A stretch of DNA of 64,000 bases from Taeniopygia guttata (taxonomy: Eukaryota; Chordata; Aves; Passeriformes; Estrildidae). Under the pieces are notes generated by a model. That model was given only the letters and a program-made list of their open reading frames with translations, did not search any database and was not told the origin of the DNA. A program made the position numbers and the translations under genes. Below, piece by piece: positions 35,532-46,560 of the stretch; position 1 is the first letter of the stretch, and every line of letters begins with the position of its first letter. Where the stretch lies: assembly GCF_048771995.1 (NCBI RefSeq), contig NC_133026.1, positions 10,174,001 through 10,238,000 on the forward strand, in the 5' to 3' direction.

Positions 35532-37462
35532 GCCAAGCCAGATTTAAGGGCATTACTCCCAATAGACTGTTTAGATGAGAAAACTGTATTTTGCAGGTGA
35601 CAGAATTTAGCCACCTGAATGTAAGGCATGTTGTGTAGGTTGTTGCCAGGGCTAGATAACAGTGAGGAACATATTTTTTCATTTATTCATCAGCAATGTT
35701 TTTAGTTATGATCAAAATGCTAACACAAACTTCTACCAAAAAAATTGTACAGATGTCATTTTATTCTGGCATTTTATTCTTTACTACCTCTTTTTGAAGT
35801 CTCAGGTACAACAACAATGTTTAAATATACCATCTAAACCTTAAGTAAATTGTGTAAAAATTTTGCTGTAGACCTACTGCTTCAAATGTAGCAAAGGCTT
35901 TTTGGGTTTAGTTTGGTCTTCAACTCCTTACACCTCCTGTAATCTGTTCTACTTTACCTTTCTTATTGCAACAGTATTCTCCTTTCATTAACTACACAAG
36001 TTCATGTTCAACTTATTATCCAACATGACTATTGGTTCCTTTCAGAGTTACTAAACTACATGTCTTACATTCTGTAGCCATATAACTCTGGTCTTTATTC
36101 TTTGTTTCTCTAAGGAAGAATGATATCTTTGATTTATTTTTTTTTTAAAGAAGGGACCATCTGTGAGAAAGCTTGGAGGTATCCTTTTGTTAACACTTTT
36201 AACAGCTTGTGAGCTTGCCAATTTTAAAGACTTTTTTGTATTTTTCAGCATCATATTTGAACAAGTATTCCTCAAAAACTATAGTACAATTACATTGTTG
36301 TCATATATAATGAGTTCAGGTTTGACTTAAACACTACCAGGAAAGTTCTGCTAGAATTCAAGGGTAGAATTTTGTCAGTCTTCATTGTGCCATGTATATA
36401 TAGTAAAAAAATAATAGTAAAAAATAATCAAGACTCCAATCCTCTGAATTAATGTCTCCTTATCCCATTTAGTTTTCATGAAGACATCCCAACAAAAATG
36501 CCACGATTACTTTATGGCAAGTGAATTGCTTACAAATAGCTCATACCTCCCCATGTCCCCTCAGCCTTGGAGTTCCACGGGACTGAATGAAAATCTTGTA
36601 AATAATGCAGTTTAACAATTCCATTGTGTTCTGTGAGGGGTTTGTAGTTTTTAATTTTTTCCCTATGGATATAATGTCTTAATATAATGTGCATAAATCT
36701 GTTCTATCTTTTCTACCATTGGGGGACCTGAACAATTTCACTGTGGTAATGAAAAGGAAAGAGAAGTCCACTGCTAGCACCAGTGTCACCTCTCATCTAA
36801 CTGCCCTTACTAACCAGTAAAACATGAAAGAGGATATAAATTTGGGACATTTGACTCCAGGATTCATTAATGTGACCAGCAGCCATACTGCTTGCACGGG
36901 GATACTTTGAGTTCATTCTAGTCACTAAATTCATAGGAGAGGGAAGATTTTATTCTTGTAGTCCTTGCTTGAACATGTTGCTTGCAACTTGACAAAAAGG
37001 ATTCATTTGTCTCTTCAGGAATCCCTACATGGACATAAAATATTTTGAGATGGTTCAATCTGAATCTTCAGGCTATTTAAAAATTATTTGTGTTTTAGTT
37101 TCGAGTTAATTCCTTTTTTTGCCTCTCCTAATATTTTTGATCCCCTGAGAGAGTAATCATGAGTCCTTTGATTTTAAGAAGACACATATTATCTTCCTTA
37201 TTCCCCATATGCTTGGTGTCCTCATATGCTCACAACTCAGCAGCTGAAAGCAAATACAACTTTTTAAGTGAATGGTCACCTTCTTTGTAAACTAATTGAT
37301 ACAGTGTTTCATTAAAAACCTCTGCAAAATTTTCTTACATATAAAAATTATTGCAGGATAAGAATCCAAACATGGACTTTTGTATGAGTTGATTTGTCCT
37401 GTTTTTATAACTTCAAGCACTATGAGTTCAACTCTAAAATGCAGCACAAAAACTAAGAGGAT

Positions 37463-37477
37463 GGGGGGGTGGGGGGG
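37463..37477 (+). repeat. G7-T-G7 tract
   Basis: Two runs of seven G separated by one T. The motif can form a G-quadruplex in principle, because each run can supply two G-triplets. Confidence 0.85.
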
Positions 37478-40400
37478 TACTCTGCTCCCTTTTCAAATAG
37501 AGAATCCATCTGGAAACTCAATCCCTTTTCCAATAATAATATTATGAGGAATTACTACAATGCTTTGCTGCTTGATGTTTATTTCAGCATCCCCTTTGAA
37601 TTTTTTTTGTAAATTCCTTCCTGAGTTTTTATCAGCAGAGAACTGTGTTGTTCTCTACCATGTGTACATCTACCACTTTGCAACTTTTCTGAATAGCATT
37701 AGAAAAATAGTTTTAAATATAAGAAGGATTATGTAACACTGGTTCTGTTGATTCATTTTCTAAGTACAATTCTTTCTATTTTTGGTATTTCACAAACTTT
37801 TTGCTTATTTTATCCACAGATTCCAGTACTAACACTATGCTTTATTTTTCTTTTAAAAGTCACACAGAAATTGCTTAGACTCTAAAATTCTAGCCACACA
37901 TCACATTTAGCTTGATCTCATGTAATGCATAAGCAACTATATGCAGTGGGGTTTTATTCCCCTAAAAATAAAAAAAGAAAACAAATACAACTCTTATTTA
38001 ATTGGCACTTGGGCAGGATTCCCTAGATCTCTAGAGAGTTATGGGAGAAAGAAGGAAAAACATGTCTGTATGTCTGTCCCAACACCTTGGAGTTGTGCTA
38101 AACCATTCAAAGGCAACATTTCCAAAGTGAATGCAATATAGTTGCCACCCAGAAGGAAAAACATTCACATAAATTTCTGAGATGAAAAGCAGCATGACCT
38201 ATAGTGAAGAATTGAAACATGGGGATGATAAATCTTTCCTTTTACATTAAAAAAAATCAACAAAATTAGAACTAGTCCAGCACTAAGAAGAGGGTATAAA
38301 GTATGCAAATACTAGAAATGAAATATGTGGATTTATGTCTCAAATTTTAAAAATTTATTAAGAAAAGGTATTGAACAGAAAATGTATTATCAAGATTGCC
38401 CTGAGTGACAGACATGTACAGGATGTCAAAATCTGATTACTTTTATTTTTTCAACACAGGATCAAGAAAATAAGGCGGACTTTTTAAGTTCAGCAATGCA
38501 GCATATTTAGTTATTATTTCAATGGTAACTGTAATTAGTTACCCTGCTACTAGCTAACCATGGCTTTTGATTAGCATGCCTGGTAAATTTACAAGATATT
38601 TTAAACCCCCATGTTATTCTTATTAAAAGTAACTGGGTGCTAATAAAGTCTTTTTTATAAATGAGAAAATTTTAAGTGATTACATTGCCATATTCTGAAC
38701 ACAATGCAACTATTAACTAAGATAAATAGGTAAATAGGTAACTATGTAAATGAAATCTATTACTTGTGAATTATACATAATACATATTCTACATGACATG
38801 TAAGATCAAGTAATACACAATCTATTTTTCCCAGTACTCTTTTCAAATCCAACAATTTCAATCAGTCTCACTCTCTAAGTTCCACTTTGGTTAACTTGTC
38901 ATGGCATTCTCTTCCAATTCCATCAGCGTAAGAAGGTTGGTAGTGAAAGGACAACTAGACTTGAATATTACAATTGATTTTAAGCATGTGATTCCTTACA
39001 GAATGCAACAGAAATTAAATTTCTGACAATGGATCCAAACTATTATATCTTATCCAACATATTATCTTTACCTTTGGATAACATAAAAAGCTTTCAAATA
39101 AGGTGTCTGAAATATAGTATGACAGATGTGAATTTTTTTTGTTCCTACATTATTTTTCATCTTGACCATAATGGTTCAAAACTGACACAAATGTTGCTAT
39201 TAATTAAGCCCATCCCTGTACAGCCAATCAGTGATATCACTAAGAGGTGTAGTCAAGCTGCAGATGATATTGGGATACATCAAAGCTCCAAGCACATGAA
39301 AATGGCTTCATGCCAGGCCAGCTTCAGTCTGGTAAGGATCTTTAGCTCAGGCAATATGTTAGATGCAAGAACAGCTCTGTTCCAGACACAATTTTGCCTC
39401 TTTTGTGTAGCATCACAACTGGAAAAATAAACAGAGTGAGACTGGAGCTAATGCTATGCAAAAGAGAGTATTCCTGGAAACTGGAGCTTGGGAAAAAGGT
39501 GCACAGAGCCACAACTGTGATCAGCTCTGGCCTAACATGGCTTACTAGCTTCAGTTAAGTACTAATGATAACACATTCTCTTTCAGAAACATCTGGATGT
39601 CTCTGCTCTGTACAGGGACAGAAGTCTGTACACTGGAAGGGCTTGTTAAGCCTGGAGAAATTCCTCATGAATGCACAGAACCAGCCTGGTTCCAGCACTA
39701 CCTTGGAGCTAACAAGCCAAGTTTGAACATGGAAGGCTTTGACACAAAGGGCAGAGACTGAGTATTTCTGCACTAATTAGCAAAAAGGCAGTGCTGGACT
39801 AAAACAGGTTAAACCTGGCTTGTCACAAGCTAACTTTTTTTTAAAGGCACTTGAACATCTCTACATACTCCTAATGCACGCACCTCCCTTACTCATGTAT
39901 GTCCCCTGTCTTGGAATTACAGACTCCACTTTAAACATAGGATTTTTTTTTCATATTATTTTCTACACTGGCTTTTAATATGATGTGCAGCATAAATATT
40001 ATTTCCCCAAAATTATGGCATTCATCATGTATCCATATAAAAGTTCTAGTTCTGTAGTTATTTAATAACAAGAGGTACTCCTTATTTCCTCATAGTCCCA
40101 GCAGGTTTTCTGGCAAAAGATGTTTCTCCAGTCACAGAATCATCATAAAATAACAGTAGATGCCATTTCAGTCTAAAATCAAATACAAGCTTTTAGTATT
40201 TATTCTACACAGATATAAATTATTTCCTCTATTACACCAATACAGATCTGTGTGAGGTAAATTTGATGTGCACTTGGAAACTGACATTAAAGGGTTTTTT
40301 TCCACAAAGTATGCAACTGGTGCAACTCACTCTGTTGTTTAGGATTAGGTAAAAAATATGGAGCTAAGTTTCCTTTGGCAGACTCTGTGCTGAATCAGGC

Positions 40401-42184
40401 ATACACTTTTCATGAACCATAATGCTGGTGTAAACACATGTCATGTCATATGTCACAAACATATGTCAGTTTACTCACAGGTAAACTTTTTAGGATAAAC
40501 TTCTATTCCCAGTTGTGCATGAAAATGTAAAGAGAGAACACACTGAAGAAAAAAAGTGTGCATTTTTGTATCTTAGTCTACATTGCTAGACTTAGTTCTG
40601 AGTGGGGTTTTTTATTACCAGCTATACCCAAAAGATCAAAGTTCCACCTCCCCACAATACGCTGTTTTCAACAAACACCCCAGAATGTCTTCAGAAATTC
40701 TGCCTGTGTAAGCTCCTCTGAGCACTGTGGGTAGCCTGCACCACACAGCCAGTGGTGCATGGCTAGGGACATAGCAAGGAGAGGGAAGCTGAAATGGAAG
40801 GAAGGATCCTGGGTGCTGTAGGGTCTATTTCAATCTTCATCATGTCATCTGCAAGGACAGCATCTCTGGGTGACTTGAACTCATTTTTAGACAGCTTCAT
40901 GGAGCAGCAGACATTGGGGGTTCTCTGCTCTGTGTCCCCCTCTTGAGCCTGGTATTTTCTTTACAATGCTTAGGGAAAAAAAGGAAGAATATAACCTTCT
41001 CCTTAAGACTCTCCCATCCTCCAACTGTTTTCAGCTCCGTGGATTTCCTGAGCCTGTTATGAAGTCTTTGTTCACTTCCCCCAGCTTCCTAATTAAATGC
41101 CTTGCTGAGATTTTTACTGCAAAGAAAACTGTGTTGCTAAACTTCGTTCTGATGAAAAATTTACACTAATTTTCTGCATTAATACTTCTGTGATCACAAC
41201 ACAGCAGACCTGCCTCCCAGGAATCACATTCAAATAATTTTTGTTTCAGTGCAAATAGGAGTGTAGTACACAGTAAAGTGGGTTGGCACCACCAGCAAGA
41301 CAGCTATCTTACAAAGCCAGATAAAGATTTGAGCTTATAGTGGGTGGGTTTGGTTCAGCCAGCAAGATGGTAAAAAGTCCTGGAGAAGGCAGAGATGTGC
41401 ATTCATCAGCCTAGCACAAGTGCTGTGATGGAGAGGACACAACATTCTCTACTCTCCTAAGGGCAGCATTCAATGGATAATTTCATGGTACCAAGCCGAG
41501 TACCTGGAACCCACCAGCAATTATGTACTTGTTCACCTACAGGTTTGACCGTTGTACCACTGAAGCAAGAGAATGGCAGAAGATCGTGGCAAGAATAAAA
41601 AGCCATGTACACAGAGGATTGTGTTCTCCAGAAGTAGAACTGAGAACAGAATGATCTTTTGTAAAGGAGGATGGGAAGAGTATAATTTAAAAGGAACATG
41701 GAGGCAGTGTTGGTCTTCTCACACCTGGAAAGTGTAGTGGACATACCTAGGGGAACATGTAACAGTCAGGACAGAGGGTATTCATGTCGCAGCCTCCAAC
41801 TGTGGTCAGCTGAGGGATTTCCCAAGTCATGGTTTGTGTGCCTACAACCTGCAAAGGATTTCTTTCCCATTAACCTGCCTGGTATCTCCTTTGATTCATG
41901 GCAGTACATTACATTCTTGGTCTGCACGATGCTAATTCTGTGCTTCTTGTTTATGCAGCTTCTTCTCCCCTCTCCAAGTCCCTTTCCAAGGGAAGCAGTG
42001 CCTACAAACCGCCTGTTTACACAGAGGTGCAGCACCACCGGTAAATGCACACAGCACACATGCAGACCGATGTATTCCTACGGCAAGTACTTTCTACTCG
42101 GAAGGAAGTAACTTTATAATGTATTCTTTCTAACACTGACGCAGTGGTGCGTTTTCTCTCCCCACAACCACGTAAGCAAGCAGG

Positions 42185-42600
42185 CGTCTTGAACCCTGAG
42201 CACGAACCTTTTGGACCGGCAGATGGTTTCCCCAGCCGAGCCCCTGCAGGCGGAGAGGTGCCGCTCCTGCCCCGGAGCCGCGGCCCCTGCCCGCCCCTGC
42301 CCGGGCCCTTCCCGGCCGGCCGGGCGGGAGGAAACGCGGCCTCGCACCGCCCCTCGCCCTCGCCCCGGGGAAGGGGGGCTGCAGACGGCTCCGAGCCCGC
42401 TTTTTGTTGGAACAAACATTTCCCCGTGCCGATGAGGGAACTCGCCGCGGCCGGGGCTGGGGGAGGGGGGATTTCCTTCCCATTGTCTGCCGGGCTCGGC
42501 GCTGCCGGACCCCGCTGCCAGTGAAAGTGAATGGCCGGAGGGACCCGCCGCAGGGCGTGTTAGAGACCCAACTGCGGCGGGAGGCGGGCTGGCCCAGGGC
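42185..42600. promoter_or_regulatory. Small CpG island
   Basis: A sharp rise to GC-rich, CpG-dense sequence (GGCCGGCCGGGCGGG near 42310, CGCCGCGGCCGGGG near 42445) inside DNA that is otherwise AT-rich with rare CpG. Such islands mark promoters in vertebrates. Long overlapping frames on both strands (up to 177 codons) are a by-product of high GC, with few stops, and none shows a recognisable domain. A TATATAA motif lies 100 bp to the right. Direction of transcription, if any, is unknown. Confidence 0.8.
42467..42476 (+). promoter_or_regulatory. Candidate NF-kappaB site
   Basis: GGGGATTTCC fits the kappaB consensus GGGRNWYYCC exactly and lies inside the CpG island. Binding is an inference from the motif. 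Confidence 0.3.
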
Positions 42601-44457
42601 TTCAAAGCTCTGCACTGACGAGCATTAAAAGTCTTCACAATGCACATACAAATAAGTCAAAACGAGACAAAAATGCTTCCTTTTAATCCGTCCTGAAGGC
42701 TATATAATGCAAACAGCTACTCGGTGAGCCTAATGAGGATATCAAAACACCCCAAACCCACCCATTTGTAAGATCTATGCCTGTCTTTCTACACTTAATT
42801 TACTGCCCCCCAGCTCAGAGAAGGTAACGTGGCTGTGGTTGCAGACACTCCCTATCATGTTTGCTTTAGGATACCTTGTTCTTTCTAAAATCAAATATTT
42901 GTATCCTGAAACAAATATTTGGAGGTGGTCCAGACTAGCCTTTATAAATATGTTAAGTACAGGAGATTGTTGGCAAGAGGTAGACTCCAGGTAAAAACCT
43001 GTACGGTAGGCAAGCCATAAGGCTTCTGCCCTCCGTGTGCTTTCGTGCTGGTGAAACTGTGGCCTAAGTATTTATTTGACAGTTCTCCATGGGTCCTGTG
43101 AGAGATAAAAGGCTAAAACCTCTTTATCCTGAAGATAGCTGAACTTCTGCCTTAAATAAATATTTACATAGGTAAGGAGAAGGCACTGCGGCAGAGCAAT
43201 AAATCTTTCACTAGAGAAGCTGAGACTGGCTTTGGAGCTTTGTTTTGGAGGTGTGGCAAATCCCCCCCAGCCAACCCAGGTCGTTGGGGACGTCTGGCTT
43301 TTTGGGGTGAAGAATTAAAAATGGTTATGTGACTGCTAGCTATGTTTGTCCTCTGATTCTGGATGCAAAAATCAGTGTGCCCTAACCATGTCAGCTTGAG
43401 CAGAACTGTTGGCTTGACTGCATGGTAGAAACAGCAGAAACTGTAATGACCCCAAATTCTTCTTTTCCCCCCTGTGTATAAATATAGCTCAGATGCAATT
43501 TGAACAGAGAAGGTTTCAAAGAAAGCTAGGACAGGCAGGCCAGTAATATCCCATGGAAACTTGGCATGTATTTCTATCAAACTTTTTTTGAAAATGACAT
43601 GCCTTAACAAAATCACAGCCAAACATCACAAATACATGCTTAGCATAAAGTAATCTTTTTATAATTATATTGATGGTAAATCCCTTTTTACTTAAAAAAT
43701 TGCTTGTAAATTTCATTTGCTTTTTTATTAATACAAGCAATATAATGCAGTTAATAAATTATAGTACTATTGGGTATCTGCCCAATGCCTCAAGCACTCT
43801 TTGAGAGCAGATTACCAGCACTTTCTTTCATATCTATTTATTTTAGATAATGTAAAACATTCTTTCATATTTAAATGTATAGTAGAAGTAAGACTTTATC
43901 ACAGCTGTGCAACTAACCATTATTTTCATTTTATTTTTGAAGTGGATGTAATGTCCTGATGCAGCAGTCTCAAAGAAACTGGTTTTAGACACTACTAGAA
44001 ATCTTATTTACTGGACACGCTGGAGAAACTTCCACTGTTCAGTGTGCAAACTGTTTAATCTTTGACTGACCAGGCACAATGGATGCTTCTTTTTCAACAT
44101 TAGCACTACTATTTCCTTCTACTATTTCAGTAATATTAATGACTACTCATATGACTAATTTTTTTTGCATGCATAAATGTTTACAGAACTAAGCTTGCAG
44201 TATATTTTAATAAAAGTAAAATTCTAGTCAATTAATTGTGAAGTGCTACTTACCCATTTAATAATTCCTGAAGAATTTCAGAAACTTTAGAATATATTTC
44301 CATAGACATTGATTAATATTTATCTCACAGTCCATTAAAAAAATATAAAATATACGTTTCCTTGCTACTTACATATATAAATATATATATGTTCCTATAA
44401 AGTTATGTATTTTGTATTAATATGTATTTCCTTACCCTGAAGTGCAAGTATGGCTAA
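42601..44457. other. Non-coding DNA between the two CpG islands
   Basis: AT-rich. TATATAA lies at 42701-42707, and a forward donor-like CTCG|GTGAGC follows it at about 42724. The 152-codon reverse frame 43164-43622 has no recognisable domain. No exon is supported. Confidence 0.5.
44371..44391. repeat. (AT)n-like simple repeat
   Basis: Alternating AT run with two AAAT interruptions. Confidence 0.8.
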
Positions 44458-44519
44458 CAGTTGGGCTCAGTGATCATAAAGGTCTTTTCCAATTTAAATG
44501 ATTCTGTGCTTCTGTGATC
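44458..44519 (+). mobile_element. CR1 LINE 3' terminus, forward, very short
   Basis: TTGGGCTCAGTGATCATAAA, then GGTCTTTTCCAATTTAAATG and ATTCTGTGCTTCTGTGATCT match the last 60 or so bases of a CR1 element, including the tandem ATTCTGTG-type octamers. The 5' truncation is near-complete, as is usual for CR1. Confidence 0.85.
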
Positions 44520-44912
44520 TACAGCTCACGACATATTGACAATTCTGAGAAAGACCGTTGATTCTCTGTGTTTTAGTTTCTGTTGCTCAAGGTGAGTATC
44601 TATTTTCAAAAACATTATCTGTCATTTCTTCAAGTTGGACTTCATGATAGGAGGAATTTTCATGTATCAAGGCTGGATAAGCACCGTATTTTCCCTCTGC
44701 AACAAGAGAGGGTCCAGACCTAAGAGTATGACAAAATACATACATAATAAATAGTTAAAGATCCGTTTCAAATGTATTATTAAAAAAAATAATAAAAGAA
44801 ACAAACAGCAACTCCAGCAGAGACCACTAGAGTTCTCCTTCTCCCAAATATCCCTAGCACCATCCTAAACCCTGTTTACCCCAGAAACCTGAACTGTGGA
44901 CAGACAGAAGAG

Positions 44913-44926
44913 GAGAGAGAGAGAGA
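44913..44926 (+). repeat. (GA)n short repeat
   Basis: Seven GA-type dinucleotides just upstream of the large CpG island. Confidence 0.75.
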
Positions 44927-45039
44927 AAATTCAGACACAATAAAACTCTGAGGGGAAAAATATGTGGAAGGAGGAGGCAGCAGCGGCCTGGGGAAGGGAT
45001 TGAAAAGTTTCCCCTGGCTTAACTTCTCCCCCCCTGCAG

Positions 45040-45066
45040 CAGCAGAAGCAGCGCCAGCAGCACAAG
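45040..45066 (+). other. Candidate end of a first exon or 27-nt micro-exon
   Basis: CAGCAGAAG...AGCACAAG is followed by a good donor, AAG|GTGAGA (GT at 45067-45068). It is preceded by CTTCTCCCCCCCTGCAG, which would also serve as an acceptor. It could be the 3' end of a non-coding first exon starting near 44.9 kb or a 27-nt internal exon (reading QQKQRQQHK if coding in frame). Splice-site strength is seen directly; exon status is inferred. Confidence 0.3.
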
Positions 45067-45200
45067 GTGAGAGAGACTTTTAAGTCTGGGGAGGAGGGGT
45101 GTGTGCGGGAGGGGGGGTGAATTTACAGCCCCGTGGATATTTCTGTGTCTGCCTCCCTGGCTTTGGGGTGCGAGAGACGCCGTGTCTCATGCTGGGTGGA

Positions 45201-45218
45201 TTTTTTTTTTTTTTTTTT
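45201..45218 (+). repeat. Poly-T tract (T18)
   Basis: Eighteen T within the CpG island's left part. Confidence 0.85.
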
Positions 45219-45237
45219 AATATGATGGAGGATTATA

Positions 45238-45248
45238 AACATGGCGCC
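45238..45248 (+). promoter_or_regulatory. Candidate YY1 site
   Basis: AACATGGCGCC differs from the YY1 core AANATGGCGGC at one position. YY1 sites often lie just downstream of start sites in CpG-island promoters, which would place transcription start near this point in the forward direction. Motif-only inference. Confidence 0.3.
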
Positions 45249-45429
45249 TTAAAAAAACTACAAAATCATGTACACACTGTTCCAAGGAGATGGGGGAGAG
45301 GGGACAGGGGAAGGGCTGGGCACCAGGGGAGGGGGCAATCCTTCCCCGCGGGGTGCCGTATGAGGAGGGGGAGCAATTATACTTAATAATAAAATCTGTG
45401 GGGCTGCGGGGGGGAGATGGAAGGCGGGA

Positions 45430-45452
45430 TTTTTTTATTATTATTATTATTT
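45430..45452 (+). repeat. T-run plus (TTA)n
   Basis: T7 followed by about five ATT units, an AT-only interruption within the GC-rich island. Confidence 0.8.
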
Positions 45453-45739
45453 CATTTTTCGGAGTGGGCAGGATCATCTGGCAGCCCGCTTGGAAACCGA
45501 GGAGGAGAAGGGGACGGCGGCGGAGCGCGTGTGATTATTAACGGCGATTATTTTTGTCCCCACACCTTCCCCGGTCGAATTTCGGCTGGGAGGCGGCGGC
45601 GGGTCCCCCGCGCCCCCGTGCCGAGTTGCAGCCAGCCCGGGGGCCGGGGCGGGAGGAGGTGGGGTGGGGAGAGGGGCGCTCCGGAGAGAATCGCCGCTTC
45701 CAGCGCTCCGCGCGGGCCTGCAGGGCGCGGGGGAGCCGG

Positions 45740-45762
45740 GGCCTCGCGTGAGAGGCGAGGCC
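45740..45762. other. GC-rich hairpin in the CpG island
   Basis: GGCCTCGC (45740-45747), loop GTGAGAG, GCGAGGCC (45755-45762): eight perfect GC-rich pairs. If transcribed within a 5' UTR it would be a stable structure; no role is shown. Confidence 0.7.
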
Positions 45763-46560
45763 GGGCAGGGTGTGGTGCAGCCCGGCCTCAGCCCCGTCAC
45801 TCCCCGGCCCCGCTCTCTCTCCCGCACGCGGGGCCACCGCTTTGCTCCCCACTGTCCCCCGCTCTCCTTTCGCTCACACACCCCCGCGGCCGCCGCATTT
45901 CCTCGCTGGGGAGGGGGATGCCTCCTTGGAGGACGGGTCTTGGCCCGAGTAATGGCAGCTGCTCGACAGCGCCGAGGCTCCACAGGAGAGAGAGACGGCG
46001 GGGCCCCCGCAGGCCGGGCGAGGGGCCATGGCTGCCGTGCCCGCGGGGGGCAGGGGAGGGGACGGCGAGAGGGCGAACTCAGAGCCGCAGCCCTCCTCCG
46101 CCGGCGGCTGCGGGCGGTGCCACTCCCGCGGCCGGGACGGCCTCGCCGTCCAGCGGGGCAGTGGGGCATGGCATCGCCTTGGCCCCCGGCACAGCCCCGG
46201 GGGCTTCCTCGCCTCTCCCGAGTGCTCTGCGGCAGGGCCTGGGGGGTAAAGGGGCGATTTCTCCGCTCTCCCCCCACCCGGTTCCCCGCGGCCTCCGGGG
46301 CAGCGCCGGGAAGGGCCCTCCCGGGGCTGTGCCGGACTCGGCGGGTCGGGCAGTGCGAACTGGCGGCGGGCTCGCTTTTGTTTGCTTCTGGGCATCTTTG
46401 TATGTGTGCACCCCCGAAGCCGTGTCTGCAGATAACTGCCCTTGGTGCACTCTGTGGGTGTTCGCCTTTACCCCCTCCCTCCGGGCTGCTCAGAGGCCTG
46501 GCTCCTTTTTTTTCGGGGAAAGGATGGAAGTGTAGGTGTGGGAGTGCCCGTGGTAAGGAT

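Larger units (their letters stand above)
32328..42184. other. Non-coding DNA, about 9.9 kb, repeat-poor, no gene seen
   Basis: No young CR1, LTR or coding exon was recognised. The 173-codon reverse frame at 32913-33434 and the 133- and 137-codon forward frames at 39029 and 41698 have no recognisable domains, and other frames overlap the first and last of them. Simple tracts are listed separately. Long repeat-poor DNA in a bird may hold regulatory elements, but I cannot point to one. Confidence 0.5.
44985..46560. promoter_or_regulatory. Large CpG island, probable promoter
   Basis: About 1.5 kb of GC-rich, CpG-dense sequence, densest from about 45480 to 46400, with GGGGCGGG-type Sp1 motifs (near 45648), CCGCGGCCGCCGC near 45885 and a YY1-like AACATGGCGCC at 45238. 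Flanks on both sides are AT-rich. In vertebrates this is the signature of a promoter and first exon. A forward splice donor lies at its left edge (after 45066). All six frames contain long openings (up to 372 codons) because stops are rare at this GC content. None shows a recognisable domain, so I do not call any of them a CDS. An ATG in good context (GGGGCCATGGC) at 46028 opens a 73-codon frame that stops at 46249. Confidence 0.88.

Noticed and set aside
40130..40200. CACAGAATCAT motif suggesting a CR1 tail in reverse
   Set aside because: Only about 11 bases match and the following sequence does not follow the CR1 order.
42017..42647. Frames of 126-177 codons in the small CpG island
   Set aside because: Overlapping on both strands with no domain; explained by GC content.
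46028..46249. 73-codon frame with a good start context in the large CpG island
   Set aside because: No recognisable protein. A GGG|GTAAAG donor-like site overlaps its stop, so it could be a first coding exon, but there is no independent support.
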